The notes: a model not told the origin generated them from the letters alone. Shown: positions 21,417 through 31,763, counted from the first letter of the stretch. The stretch is 64,000 nucleotides of DNA from Methylicorpusculum sp. (GCF_030651835.1 NZ_JAUSBX010000038.1:24366-88365); one strand, 5' to 3'. A program made the numbers and translations.

Positions 21417-23069
21417 ATGAACAGTCTAAGCCGGACTATCGGCTTGCCGCACTTGATAAGCGACTATGACAGCCTGAACCGCAACCGGGCTAAACCACCG
21501 AAAACGGTTAACAAATTTACAAAAAAATGCTCCAGCTGTGCGATGGCCAAAACGCAGCCGATGGCCTGCATACTCATGTGCGAAGTTTTTGCAATGAGCC
21601 AATGCATTAACAGCTTAATGGAACTGACTGCGATACCGGCCATTTCAAAGATGCAACTTAAGCCGATATTGCAGATTTATAATCAGCTCACGCCAATCCT
21701 GGCCAATAATGCAGATGAGCCATTCTTTAAAAAATCCTCCGATGAACTGAACGAACTCACCCAATGCATTGAGGAGCGAGCCCTCAGACTTGTCCAAACA
21801 AATGCACAACTCATTCATGAAAATAAAAAAACGGGTGATCATGAAGCGCGGTTGACAGCATTATTTGAAAACATGAGCAACGGCATTGCTGTGTATCGCT
21901 TCATCGACGATGCCAATGATTTTATCATTACCGACTTAAACAAGGCCGCCGAACGCATCGAAAACATTAACCGTAAAGAGGTTATTGGACAAAAACTATC
22001 ATCGGTTTTCCCCTTCTCCGCCCAAGCAGGACTTCATGATGTGCTGAAGCGTGTTTCAGAAACAGGTCTGACCGAAACGCATACGATGGCCATTCAAACT
22101 GAAAATCACATTTCACAGTGGCGTGAAAATTATGTCTGTAAATTACCCAATGGTGAAGTTGCAGTCGTTTTCAACGATGTGACCCATCGCAAAAATGCCG
22201 AGATGACGCTTCAACTGACGCAATTTTCAGTCAATCATTGTGCCGATTCTTTATATTGGATCAGTGCTGATGGTCATATCAAATATGTGAATGACAGCTC
22301 TTGTAAGTTTTTAGGTTATAGCCGTGAAAAGCTGCTAACCCTCACAGTGGCAGATATCGACGCGCTCTATTCTGCCGAAAGCTGGGTTTTTCATTGGCAG
22401 ACACTCAAGGAAAAGGGCGCTATTAATCTTGAAACCATTTACCGGACTCAGCAAGGAAAACAAATTTCGGTAGATATATCTGCCAATTATCTCTTGTTTG
22501 AAGGTGAGGAATATTACTGCGGATTTGTACGAGACATCAGCGAACGCAAAGCCTTACAAACCGAACTGGAACGCCAGGCACAACTGGACTATTTAACAGG
22601 CATAGCCAATCGCCGTTATTTTATGGCACAGGCAGAAATGGAATTGGCAAGAACCGCAAGATACGGCGGCGCCTTATCCGTATTCATGCTGGATATCGAT
22701 CATTTCAAACAGGTTAATGACAATCATGGGCATACCGCTGGCGACCGCGTACTGGAAAGAGTCGGCGGTATATTTGCGGATTTCCTGCGTGAAACTGATA
22801 TACCCGGGAGATTGGGGGGCGAGGAGTTTGCCGTCTTGTTGCCGGAAACAGGCTTAGAGAAAGCCGTTGAGGTTGCCGAACGGCTTAGAAGCTACATTGC
22901 TGAAAGCCCGATATTTTTTGAATCGGGAGCATTACCCTTGTCTATTAGTGTTTCTATCGGGGTTACCACACTACAAGATCACAATGGGAATATTAACGAC
23001 TTGCTAAATCGGGCTGATCAAGCGCTCTACCGGGCAAAATCAGCAGGCCGTAATCGGGTATGCAAGTAG
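21417..23069 (+). CDS. PAS-PAS-GGDEF diguanylate cyclase with Cys-rich N-terminus
   Basis: GGEEF active site (RLGGEEFAVLLPE), RETD five residues upstream (I-site), PAS motifs ending DVTHRK and DISERK. Confidence 0.93.
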   Translation: MNSLSRTIGLPHLISDYDSLNRNRAKPPKTVNKFTKKCSSCAMAKTQPMACILMCEVFAMSQCINSLMELTAIPAISKMQLKPILQIYNQLTPILANNADEPFFKKSSDELNELTQCIEERALRLVQTNAQLIHENKKTGDHEARLTALFENMSNGIAVYRFIDDANDFIITDLNKAAERIENINRKEVIGQKLSSVFPFSAQAGLHDVLKRVSETGLTETHTMAIQTENHISQWRENYVCKLPNGEVAVVFNDVTHRKNAEMTLQLTQFSVNHCADSLYWISADGHIKYVNDSSCKFLGYSREKLLTLTVADIDALYSAESWVFHWQTLKEKGAINLETIYRTQQGKQISVDISANYLLFEGEEYYCGFVRDISERKALQTELERQAQLDYLTGIANRRYFMAQAEMELARTARYGGALSVFMLDIDHFKQVNDNHGHTAGDRVLERVGGIFADFLRETDIPGRLGGEEFAVLLPETGLEKAVEVAERLRSYIAESPIFFESGALPLSISVSIGVTTLQDHNGNINDLLNRADQALYRAKSAGRNRVCK

Positions 23070-23190
23070 GGCGTCAGATACGACTCCCGCCAAGCGTTCT
23101 TACAGCACCCTTAGGCTCTTGCCTGCGAAACCAAGTATGACCGGTTGAACGGAGGCAGTCAGTCAGTGAGTGCTTTTCCCATTCAAATGC

Positions 23191-24030
23191 TTATGCGCAC
23201 AATTCATGCTCGTGTGCTTCTTCATGATGATCTATATTAAGCTTATAGCCAAAACCTTTAACCGTTATAATCCATTGCGGGTTATTAGTATCTATTTCAA
23301 TTTTCTTTCTTAACAAGTACATATATTGATAGAGATCAGATTTGGTTGCACGGTTATTTTCAGGCCAAAGATGATCTATTATTTCATCCGCCATAAATGT
23401 TCTATCAACATCGGTTGCCAACAACTCAAACAATTCAAATTCCTTGCGCGTTAAATCAATTTTATGCCCTTTTAAATAAACACATTTGTTGCGATAGTCA
23501 ATTTCAAATTCATTATATTTGTGTTTTATGACATGATAAGAATTAACCGAACTTGAATTATTATATTTTGAAAATCCATTATCCTGATTAAAATTCATAT
23601 TCCGTCTTTCTATATAGGAGCGTCTTTCTCTATGCCTTCTTTCTTGTTCCTCTGCACTTTCATTCAAAATTAAATCCTTAAAACATTTGTCAATATCAAT
23701 GATGTCGAATGGATCATCAATTATTTTGTCGAACCACTTTGTTAGACCCGATATCACACCCGAAGCACTTTTATTAATGCCGCACACTTTAATATCATAA
23801 TCCAGGCAGACTTTTTCAAGCAACTCTCGCTCCGCTTCTTTATCATCAGCATTTATAAAGTTGAGAGGAATAATGACTAACATCGGTTTTAATTCTTTTA
23901 ATAAATTAATTCTATCTGTATTTAAATCAAGCTCTGTTACGGACAAATTATTAGCATAACAGTAACCTTTTAACATGGACAAAAAATATCTATCATTATC
24001 AAATACAACTATAGTGTTATTTTTTTTCAT
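23191..24030 (-). CDS. Winged-helix regulator with degenerate receiver domain
   Basis: C-terminal OmpR-type DNA-binding domain (IDLTRKEFELFELLATDVDRTFMADEIIDHLWP...VKGFGYKL); N-terminal CheY-like fold lacks phospho-acceptor Asp. Start set at internal ATG 24030. Confidence 0.85.
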   Translation of the reverse strand: MKKNNTIVVFDNDRYFLSMLKGYCYANNLSVTELDLNTDRINLLKELKPMLVIIPLNFINADDKEAERELLEKVCLDYDIKVCGINKSASGVISGLTKWFDKIIDDPFDIIDIDKCFKDLILNESAEEQERRHRERRSYIERRNMNFNQDNGFSKYNNSSSVNSYHVIKHKYNEFEIDYRNKCVYLKGHKIDLTRKEFELFELLATDVDRTFMADEIIDHLWPENNRATKSDLYQYMYLLRKKIEIDTNNPQWIITVKGFGYKLNIDHHEEAHEHELCA

Positions 24031-24163
24031 ATTATTAACTATGCAATTTATTGACAATAAAATTAAATAATTACTGAAAAATAGATTATCAATCAAGTTA
24101 TGATTGAAAACGATATTTAACAATGACCATTATTAAAATTCAGCAAAAAGCTTACTGCATTCG

Positions 24164-24751
24164 CTACGTATCAGCAGGTATTGGACAAATAATAATTTGC
24201 ACATAATCCCTTTCTTGATATTGTTTGAGATTAAATATCAACCCGCATTTAAAGTGAACACCATCATTCCCGACTGCTTCAAAATAATGACCGGCTCGAG
24301 ATAGAAAGCGTAACCTCGGGTTAATTTGTTCATTGCAGATCAATGGCATGTCAGCCAAATGTGGAAGTACTGTAGCAATATGATGATTGATCAGGCTTTT
24401 ATCATTAGCACCGAACAATTCACTGCACTTTCTATTGCAATGCTGAATTACAGATTGATCATCCAGTATTAGCACCCCATTTTCTGAATGAATGACATCT
24501 TGCCCGATATCTCCAATTTCAGCTGAAGCGGCTGTCCATTTGCCTAATACGTTATTATTTTTCCTCACACTTTCACACTCCGGCACACTTTTTGAAATTA
24601 ATCTCTGCACTAATTGATCGGTCATTTCCTGCTCATTGCCGCCTGCACCCCTTCTTTTCGCCGACTGCCCGCCCCAGACAACAACCTGACGACTGTTTAA
24701 AACCACCGACTTTTTGTCTAATCGGTGATCGAGTTGAACTATTTTTCTCAT
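24164..24751 (-). CDS. PAS-domain protein
   Basis: PAS-like SENGVLILDDQSVIQHCNRKCSELFGANDKSLINHHIATVLP; start set at internal ATG preceded by AGAGGA. Confidence 0.6.
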   Translation of the reverse strand: MRKIVQLDHRLDKKSVVLNSRQVVVWGGQSAKRRGAGGNEQEMTDQLVQRLISKSVPECESVRKNNNVLGKWTAASAEIGDIGQDVIHSENGVLILDDQSVIQHCNRKCSELFGANDKSLINHHIATVLPHLADMPLICNEQINPRLRFLSRAGHYFEAVGNDGVHFKCGLIFNLKQYQERDYVQIIICPIPADT

Positions 24752-24985
24752 TGAATATCCTCTTTCATACCGATTTTTTTCCGGCTCATAAACCTTATAC
24801 TTAAGTTCTAATATCACCGTTTGACCAAGCCGTAATGTAGGACGCATCAAAATTTCAAGGCCTAATTCTTCCCCCTTCTTTTCTCGCCTTAACTTTAATT
24901 TTCAAATCATCAAACTAGAAAGCCCAAAGTTGACGGGAGATAATCTAACTTGAATAATTAGAAAAGAATATTCGCGCAAACACGT

Positions 24986-25024
24986 AAGGGCTTTTACTTA
25001 TATGCCAAATAAGTAAAAACCCTT
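24986..25024. promoter_or_regulatory. Large inverted repeat upstream of the FixL-like gene
   Basis: AAGGGCTTTTACTTAT-atgccaa-ATAAGTAAAAACCCTT, 15/16 paired arms. Confidence 0.6.
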
Positions 25025-25077
25025 ATCATGCGCACAAGACAATTAACTCAGCTTAAAAGCTAGGACCCGGAGCTCAT

Positions 25078-26943
25078 TTGGTTAATTTGCATGAAGGTTC
25101 TGATATGCAAGCGCTTTTTGCGGCTATTCCCAATGCGCTGTTACTCACCGATAGGCTGGGCGTTATCGTTGAGGCAAATTCCGCTGCTCAAAAAATGTTT
25201 GGCTATAGCGGCGAGGCAATGGCAGGACTCAGGATTGAGTCGTTGATACCCGACTATTACCTCGCTCATCGTATCTGGCATGAACATCAAGACTCGCAAG
25301 ACAAGCGCCTGACCGACCAGGGAAGGCTGCTTTTCGGCCAACGCAGCGATAGCTCACAGTTTCAGATAGATATCCGATCAACCGACCTGCAGACGCCCAG
25401 CACAGCTTACATTCTGGTTACGCTGGATGACATATCCAGTCATTGGCCGCAAATTCAGAGAATGAGTGAAAATGCAGAAAGCCAACGCGCAATGATCGAT
25501 CAAGCCATCGTCGGCATTGTTCGTACGGATCTGGAGGGCAATATCACCCTCGCCAATAACTGTTTTTGCACTATCACCCATCTCAGCAAAGACGACTTAC
25601 TCGGCATGAACATGCTGTCGCTTAGTCATCCCGATGACCATTCAAGGCATGTTGAACTTTTTCAACGTTTGGTAAAGCATGATGACTCCTTTACTTTAGA
25701 AACGCGTTATCAGCACAACAAAAAAGACTCGGCCTGGGTCACTCTTACAGTTTCGCGAATAAGCGACGCATTAAGATGTCCATCGGGCACCGTAGCGGTT
25801 GTGATGGATATTTCCGAGCGCACCATAGCGAGCCATGCCTTAAAAACCAGTGAACAGCGCTTACAACTCGCCAAACACGCCGCAAAACTGGGTATTTTTG
25901 ATATGGATTTGATCCAAAATAAAATCCAGTGTGATAGCCTCATTTACGACATTTGGGGTTTTGCTCCCGACGAACCGCTAAATTATGAAAAAATATTGGC
26001 CGCCATACATCCGGAAGACAGGGCGGCCAGAGATTGGATCTTTGCGGAAACGCTAAAAAATGGCAGCCATGAATATGAAATCGAATACCGGGTGATACAT
26101 CAACAAAAGCACCATGAAACCTGGATCTCAATCAACAGTCATATTTTCTTTGAGGGCCAACAGGCTAGCCGGTTAGTTGGCATAGTTCAGGATATTAGCA
26201 AACGCAAACTCAGCGAACAAAAAAGCCAGAAAAACAGGACTGCAATGGGTGCTTTGCTTAAGCAGCAAGTCGCCAACCAGACCGCATCCGCCATCGCGCA
26301 TGAACTTAACCAGCCATTGACAGCCATTTCTGCATACAGCGAAGTTGCTCTCCAAGCATTACAAAGCAAAACCATTAATCTTTATCAATTAAACAAAGCG
26401 CTGCAAGGCTGTATTGAGCAAGCTCACCGTGTGGGCCACACCCTTCACGATTTGCTCAATGTATTGAATACCCAAAGCATTAATCCTGAACGCATTGATA
26501 TCAATGCGCTGATCATAGATACTTTGACCCTAATTCAAACGGAGGGTTTCGACGGATTTCACGCAGAACTTGAACTGGAAACCGGTATGCTCCCTGTTAC
26601 CGGTTACCGGCTTCAAATTGAAATGGTGTTGATCAACCTGATACGCAACAGCATAGAAGCTATCCGCGAGGCCAATATGGCGCCAGGCGCTATTTCGCTT
26701 ACCGTGCGATCAGTCGCTGAAAGAGATTGCGTGCAAATTACGCTGCAAGACAACGGTCCTGGCTTGAAAGAAGAAGCAGTAGAGCGCATATTTGAACCCT
26801 TTTTTACAACTAAAACAGGAGGCATTGGAATGGGATTAACCATTAGCCGGGCTCTGATTGAGTCAAATGGAGGTCATCTCTGGTTTGATTTAAAGAACGA
26901 CCCGGGCGCTATTTTTCACTTTACCTTACCTTTTGCTGTATGA
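25078..26943 (+). CDS. Multi-PAS FixL-like sensor histidine kinase
   Basis: Three PAS segments, H-box SAIAHELNQPLTAISAYSEV, HATPase NLIRNSIEAI, DNGPGL, GIGMGLTISRAL. Confidence 0.92.
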   Translation: MVNLHEGSDMQALFAAIPNALLLTDRLGVIVEANSAAQKMFGYSGEAMAGLRIESLIPDYYLAHRIWHEHQDSQDKRLTDQGRLLFGQRSDSSQFQIDIRSTDLQTPSTAYILVTLDDISSHWPQIQRMSENAESQRAMIDQAIVGIVRTDLEGNITLANNCFCTITHLSKDDLLGMNMLSLSHPDDHSRHVELFQRLVKHDDSFTLETRYQHNKKDSAWVTLTVSRISDALRCPSGTVAVVMDISERTIASHALKTSEQRLQLAKHAAKLGIFDMDLIQNKIQCDSLIYDIWGFAPDEPLNYEKILAAIHPEDRAARDWIFAETLKNGSHEYEIEYRVIHQQKHHETWISINSHIFFEGQQASRLVGIVQDISKRKLSEQKSQKNRTAMGALLKQQVANQTASAIAHELNQPLTAISAYSEVALQALQSKTINLYQLNKALQGCIEQAHRVGHTLHDLLNVLNTQSINPERIDINALIIDTLTLIQTEGFDGFHAELELETGMLPVTGYRLQIEMVLINLIRNSIEAIREANMAPGAISLTVRSVAERDCVQITLQDNGPGLKEEAVERIFEPFFTTKTGGIGMGLTISRALIESNGGHLWFDLKNDPGAIFHFTLPFAV

Positions 26944-27551
26944 ACGAGCAGACTATGACCGTCTTTATCATTGATGATGACGTCGCAGTGCTGGATTCAT
27001 TGACGCTGATGATTGAACAGGCTGAATTGAATGTTCAGGCCTTCCACAGCGCACGCGCATTTTTGGACTACTACCATCCCGGCATGTTGGGTTGTGTCGT
27101 TCTTGATATTAAAATGCCGGAAATTGACGGACTGCATCTGCAACAAAAGCTGATTGAGCTGAATGTTCCGCTACCGGTCATTTTTCTCACCGGGCACGGC
27201 AATATTCCCATGAGTGTCAAAGCAATGAAAAGTGGGGCTTCTGATTTTCTCACCAAACCCGTCAAACGGGATAAATTGATGACGTGTATTGAATCAGCCT
27301 TTGAGGAATGTAAAAACTGGCATATCAGGCAGGCAACCCGGCAACACGCGCAAAACTTGCTGTCGACACTGACCGATCGGGAAATGGAAGTGATGAAGCT
27401 GGCGCTGGATGGCCAAGCAAATAAACAAATCGCGGTTGAGTTAGGTATCAGTCACCGAACGGTAGAAATTCACAAATCCAGAGTATTGCAAAAAACAGGT
27501 GTCGATAATTTGCTTGAGCTGGCGCGCATCGTTGCGGATACCGCTGCATGA
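26940..27551 (+). CDS. FixJ-family response regulator
   Basis: Receiver (FIIDDDVAVLDS, CVVLDIKMPEIDG, TKPVKR) plus LuxR HTH (LTDREMEVMKLALDGQANKQIAVELGISHRTVEIHKSRVLQKTG); overlaps kinase by 4 bp. Confidence 0.95.
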   Translation: MNEQTMTVFIIDDDVAVLDSLTLMIEQAELNVQAFHSARAFLDYYHPGMLGCVVLDIKMPEIDGLHLQQKLIELNVPLPVIFLTGHGNIPMSVKAMKSGASDFLTKPVKRDKLMTCIESAFEECKNWHIRQATRQHAQNLLSTLTDREMEVMKLALDGQANKQIAVELGISHRTVEIHKSRVLQKTGVDNLLELARIVADTAA

Positions 27552-27754
27552 AAAGCAAGTAACTGATCATCAATTCTTGTCATTATTCAGTGTTGGGTTG
27601 GCTATCGCCAACCTCAAGCTACTCGGTGCAGCACCTTTGTTTTGTTGTTCGGCTGAAAGTTACAAAAAATGTATCTGCTCTAGCAATACCCAGTTTGAAC
27701 TTTTGATGTGGCTTGGAGGGTAGGCGAAAGCCTAAGATACAGACTATTGATTGT

Positions 27755-27904
27755 CCTGATTATAAAGATCAAAAAATCGTCATCTCGGCAGGGATTGCCG
27801 AGATCCAGATACCATGGATGGCGAGCACCGAACACCTCCTTGTGCTCTAGATTCCGGCAATCCCTGCCGGAAAGACGTTGTTGCTGATGCATCTTTATAA
27901 CAGG
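27755..27904. mobile_element. MITE-like element, family CCTGATTATAAAGATC, copy A
   Basis: Terminal CCTGATTATAAAGATC...GCATCTTTATAACAGG inverted repeats; reverse complement of 32540-32702 is nearly identical apart from a ~13-nt indel. Confidence 0.85.
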
Positions 27905-27915
27905 ATGAGGTTTGC

Positions 27916-29199
27916 CTACACGTCAGCAAATGGCAGCGAGAAAAGGAATATAGCGCCAGAACCGGCACAGGATTCAACCCAAAGCTTTCCGCCGTTTGCT
28001 TCAATCAGTGATCGGCTGATAGCAAGCCCCAAGCCCATACCGGTTGGCTTGGTGGTAAAAAAGGGGTCGAAAATATGTTTGATCGTTTCAGCATCCATAC
28101 CTGGCCCATTATCCTGAACCGTAACCTGGGCCATGTTCGAGCCGGCCCGGGTACTTACCCTGATAATAATCGAGGCATCGGACAGGCCTGCTTCACGCAT
28201 CGCCTCGACGCTGTTGCGCAACAAATTGACCAGTACTTTTTTCACTTGAATCTGGCTACAAAGGACTAACGGTAACGAATAATCCAACTCCAGCTCGGGC
28301 TGAAATCCGCCAAAACCGTCATTTCTAGCCACGATTACCGCTTCTTCTACCAAACGGTTCAAATCAATCGGCTCGAATATGAGTTCGCCTTTATGCAAAA
28401 AATCGAGCAATTCATGCAGGCTTTGTCCGGCCCGATGTGCCTGATCGATACAGCCTATGAGTGCGCGTTTTAATTGATCGGAATTTTCAGACCCACTATT
28501 TAAATAACGGACCGCAACTTCGCTGTAGACGGAAATGGCATTGAGCGGCTGATTGAGATCATGCGCTATAGCCGAAGCGGTCTGCGCAGCTACCTGTTGC
28601 TGTAACAGATATTCCATATTGGCGCGTTGTTGCTGTAACGTTCTTTCCAGGGATTTACGTCTGGTAATATCCGTCATAATGGTGTGAATGAAGCAGTTCT
28701 CCTCATCACCGTTCTTGATTCTTCGGCTTTCCAGTTGCACATCCAGCAATTTCCCATCCGCATGCAGGATTTCCAACTCGATAGTGACGTTAAAACGGGT
28801 CCTGCAGACCTCTTTCAAATAGTCTCTGAACAGCTTGCGGGAAGGCAAAAACGTAACCAGCGAATAACCGATAATAAACTGACGAGCCTTGCCCAGCATC
28901 GCTGCGCCCGTCAGATTGATTTCCTTCACCACACCGTTTTTATCCAGTGTAAAAAAACCGACGGGGGCATAATCGTAGAGCTGTGTGTAGCGTTCCAGTG
29001 CCTCCGAGGCTTGCGCTTGTGATGCCAGCAACTCGACATTTTGCATTTCCAGTTCGATCTGATAGACCTGTAACTCGTGGAACAATTTATTGATGTCTTT
29101 GAGCTTGATTAGTTCGCTTTTGGGCTTTGCAGCAAGCAGCATTTCAGCTCGCTTGCGTAAATTGTTTTTTTTAATGGCGATTCCGGGCATTTTTTTCAT
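27916..29199 (-). CDS. PAS sensor histidine kinase
   Basis: PAS region (LYDYAPVGFFTLDKNGVVKEINL), H-box SAIAHDLNQPLNAISVYSEV, HATPase NLLRNSVEAM, DNGPGMD, GMGLGLAISRSL. Confidence 0.92.
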   Translation of the reverse strand: MKKMPGIAIKKNNLRKRAEMLLAAKPKSELIKLKDINKLFHELQVYQIELEMQNVELLASQAQASEALERYTQLYDYAPVGFFTLDKNGVVKEINLTGAAMLGKARQFIIGYSLVTFLPSRKLFRDYLKEVCRTRFNVTIELEILHADGKLLDVQLESRRIKNGDEENCFIHTIMTDITRRKSLERTLQQQRANMEYLLQQQVAAQTASAIAHDLNQPLNAISVYSEVAVRYLNSGSENSDQLKRALIGCIDQAHRAGQSLHELLDFLHKGELIFEPIDLNRLVEEAVIVARNDGFGGFQPELELDYSLPLVLCSQIQVKKVLVNLLRNSVEAMREAGLSDASIIIRVSTRAGSNMAQVTVQDNGPGMDAETIKHIFDPFFTTKPTGMGLGLAISRSLIEANGGKLWVESCAGSGAIFLFSLPFADV

Positions 29200-31763
29200 G
29201 GCTTCGCAGCTCGAAATTCCGCTTCCAATCGCTTGGTTTCACAGATATCAATTAAGGTAATGACCACGCCGTCGATGACATTATCCTGCGTCCGGTAGGG
29301 CATGATCCGCACTTTATACCATCGACCATCGTGGGTCATTATTTGCTTGTCAGAATAAACCAAAGTTCTGAGCACCTCTCGGGCATCCGTTAATAATTGC
29401 GGATAATCAAGTTCAGTCACGATATCGGAGAGCGGACGCCCCACATCCCCCGGAATCAGTTTGAAAAGATGGGTAGCATGAGTGGTGAAACGGCGTATAT
29501 TCAACGAGTTATCCAAAAACACCGTGGCAATTTCCATGCTGTCCAGCAAATTTTTCATGTCATTGTTAACCCAGGTCAGATCATCGACTTTGGATTGCAG
29601 CTCGGCATTGACCGTTTGCAGCTCTTCATTCAAGGACTGCATTTCTTCCTTGGAGGTCGTCAATTCCTCATTGGTGGATTGCAGCTCCTCATTGGCGGAT
29701 TTAAGCTCCTCCTGAGAGGTTTGCATTTCTTCCCGGGTCACTTGCAATTCATCTCTGGCCTGTTGTAACTCCTCCTGCAGCATTTTTTGTATTGCGCTGG
29801 ATGTTTTTATTTTCTTCTTGCCTGTTACGGTTTCAGGGACCGCCTGAAACACAACGATAATCATATTACGCAGCGCTTGGGGTTTTTGGATGGCCTGTAC
29901 GATCATATTGATAACATGAGGACTTCCATTGCTGGTTAACGTCAAATTAAGCACATGCACAGGCTCGGATTGCTGCATTGCTTTTTTTAATGCGACGGCC
30001 AGATCATAGCGAATTTCTTCGCGCGCCATCGCATAAATATTCCAATTGGCTTTTCCGGCTGCCGGTTCCAAATACAGGCCGGTACGGCCATTGATGTAAA
30101 GAATATCCCCTTCGGCATTAATCATAACGGCGGCAGGCGCAAAGTTTTGCAGAATCAATTGATCCGCCAGGGCCTGCAAATTAAAGAGAGGATGATTAGT
30201 CATCAGGCGATTGTTTGTCGGCTCATCTCTTGCCAACGCGGCGACAGGGAAATACTTGATAGGAAAATCGACTTGCAGCATTTTGAGCGGATTATCAATA
30301 CGCCAGTACAGCCGCGAATTATTTTCCACCGGCTTGAATAATTGGGTAAATCCACCGATGGTTTCGGCATTGCCGAGCATCAATACACCTTTCTCATTCA
30401 GCGTATAGTGAAATAACGGAATCAACTTTTTTTGTAATTCCGGCCCCAAGTAAATCAGCAGGTTACGGCAACTGAGGATATCCAGCTTGGTAAAAGGCGG
30501 ATCCATGATAATGTTCTGCGGTGCAAAGATCACTTTTTCCCGGATTTCTTTATTAATCCTATAACCGTTATCTTCAACCGTAAAAAAACGATCCAGCCGT
30601 TCCGGGGAAACATCGGCGCTGATATTGCCGGGATAAAACGCTTGCCGCGCCTTTTCAATCGCATCTTCGTCAAGGTCTGTGGCAAAAATTTGCAGCGAGA
30701 ATTCGGCTTGAGGTTTAGCTTCTTTTAAAGCCTCTTTAAACACTATTGCCAGAGAATAGGCTTCCTCACCGGTTGAACAGGCCGGCACCCAGGCGCGCAG
30801 TTCTTTTCCCTTTGGGTAAGCATCCAGAAGCGTAGGGATGGCCTCATTTTTAAGTTGTTCCCACACCTGCGGATCGCGAAAAAAACTGGTTACGCCGATA
30901 AGAAGTTCCTTGAAGAGCAAATCCAGCTCTTGCGGATTTTCGCGCAGGAAACGCACATACCCGGCAATGGTGTGGATCTGATGCAAACCCATACGCCGTT
31001 CGATTCGCCGGTAGATAGTATTTTTCTTGTAAAGCAGAAAATCGTTACCGGTGTGTTCACGCAGTAAAATGATAATCTGCTCAAGCGCACTTTGAGACTT
31101 AAGCTCAATAATCGGCTCCGGTTCTTGCTGTAAACCCCGTGGAGAATGTTTAAAATAAGCCGTAAGTCGCTGCGGCAGATCTTGCGCCGGGGCAATAATA
31201 TCGGCCAAACCGGCATTGATGGCGCTACGCGGCATACCATCAAACTTGGCTGTTGACGGTTCCTGCACCAAAACCAGCCCGGCGTTTTCTTTGATGGCGC
31301 GTAAACCAAACGTGCCGTCGCTGCCCATACCGGAAAGAATGACACCGACCGCTCGTTCGCGCTGGTCTTCCGCCAATGACCGCAGAAAAAAATCAATAGG
31401 CAACCGTAACCCGCGGGGATCAACAGGATCCAGCAAATAAAGGCTACCGTGCAAGATCGACAAATCCTTATTGGGCGGAATGACATAAATACAATCCGGC
31501 TTGACCTTGACACGGTTGCTTGCAGGGACGACTTTCATGGACGTAGATCGCTGCAGTAACTCGGGCAACATCCCTTTATAAGTCGGATCCTGATGCTGTA
31601 TGACCACAAAACCAAGTCCGCTTTCTAACGGAACATGGGAAAAAAACGCTTCCAGTGCCTCAAGCCCACCGGCCGAGGCACCTATTCCGACAATCGGTGG
31701 CGAACTGCTGTCTCTAACCTGGTTTTTACGCGTTGGATTAGTCACACTCTTTGGCCTTTTCAA
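29196..31763 (-). CDS. CheB/CheR fusion with coiled coil and PAS domain
   Basis: CheB methylesterase (GIGASAGGLEAL, VIQHQDP, LSGMGSDGTFGLRAI), CheR (ACSTGEEAYSLAIVF), heptad-rich linker, PAS; 4-bp overlap with downstream kinase. Confidence 0.94.
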   Translation of the reverse strand: MKRPKSVTNPTRKNQVRDSSSPPIVGIGASAGGLEALEAFFSHVPLESGLGFVVIQHQDPTYKGMLPELLQRSTSMKVVPASNRVKVKPDCIYVIPPNKDLSILHGSLYLLDPVDPRGLRLPIDFFLRSLAEDQRERAVGVILSGMGSDGTFGLRAIKENAGLVLVQEPSTAKFDGMPRSAINAGLADIIAPAQDLPQRLTAYFKHSPRGLQQEPEPIIELKSQSALEQIIILLREHTGNDFLLYKKNTIYRRIERRMGLHQIHTIAGYVRFLRENPQELDLLFKELLIGVTSFFRDPQVWEQLKNEAIPTLLDAYPKGKELRAWVPACSTGEEAYSLAIVFKEALKEAKPQAEFSLQIFATDLDEDAIEKARQAFYPGNISADVSPERLDRFFTVEDNGYRINKEIREKVIFAPQNIIMDPPFTKLDILSCRNLLIYLGPELQKKLIPLFHYTLNEKGVLMLGNAETIGGFTQLFKPVENNSRLYWRIDNPLKMLQVDFPIKYFPVAALARDEPTNNRLMTNHPLFNLQALADQLILQNFAPAAVMINAEGDILYINGRTGLYLEPAAGKANWNIYAMAREEIRYDLAVALKKAMQQSEPVHVLNLTLTSNGSPHVINMIVQAIQKPQALRNMIIVVFQAVPETVTGKKKIKTSSAIQKMLQEELQQARDELQVTREEMQTSQEELKSANEELQSTNEELTTSKEEMQSLNEELQTVNAELQSKVDDLTWVNNDMKNLLDSMEIATVFLDNSLNIRRFTTHATHLFKLIPGDVGRPLSDIVTELDYPQLLTDAREVLRTLVYSDKQIMTHDGRWYKVRIMPYRTQDNVIDGVVITLIDICETKRLEAEFRAAKP

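Noticed and set aside
29580-29790. Short tandem-like repetition in the CheB/CheR gene
   Set aside because: Explained by a heptad coiled-coil linker (EELxSxNEELQSTNEEL...), common in CheB/CheR-PAS fusions.
30890-31513. 207-aa minus-strand ORF inside cheB/cheR
   Set aside because: Alternate-frame ORF of the CheB/CheR fusion; low-quality composition.
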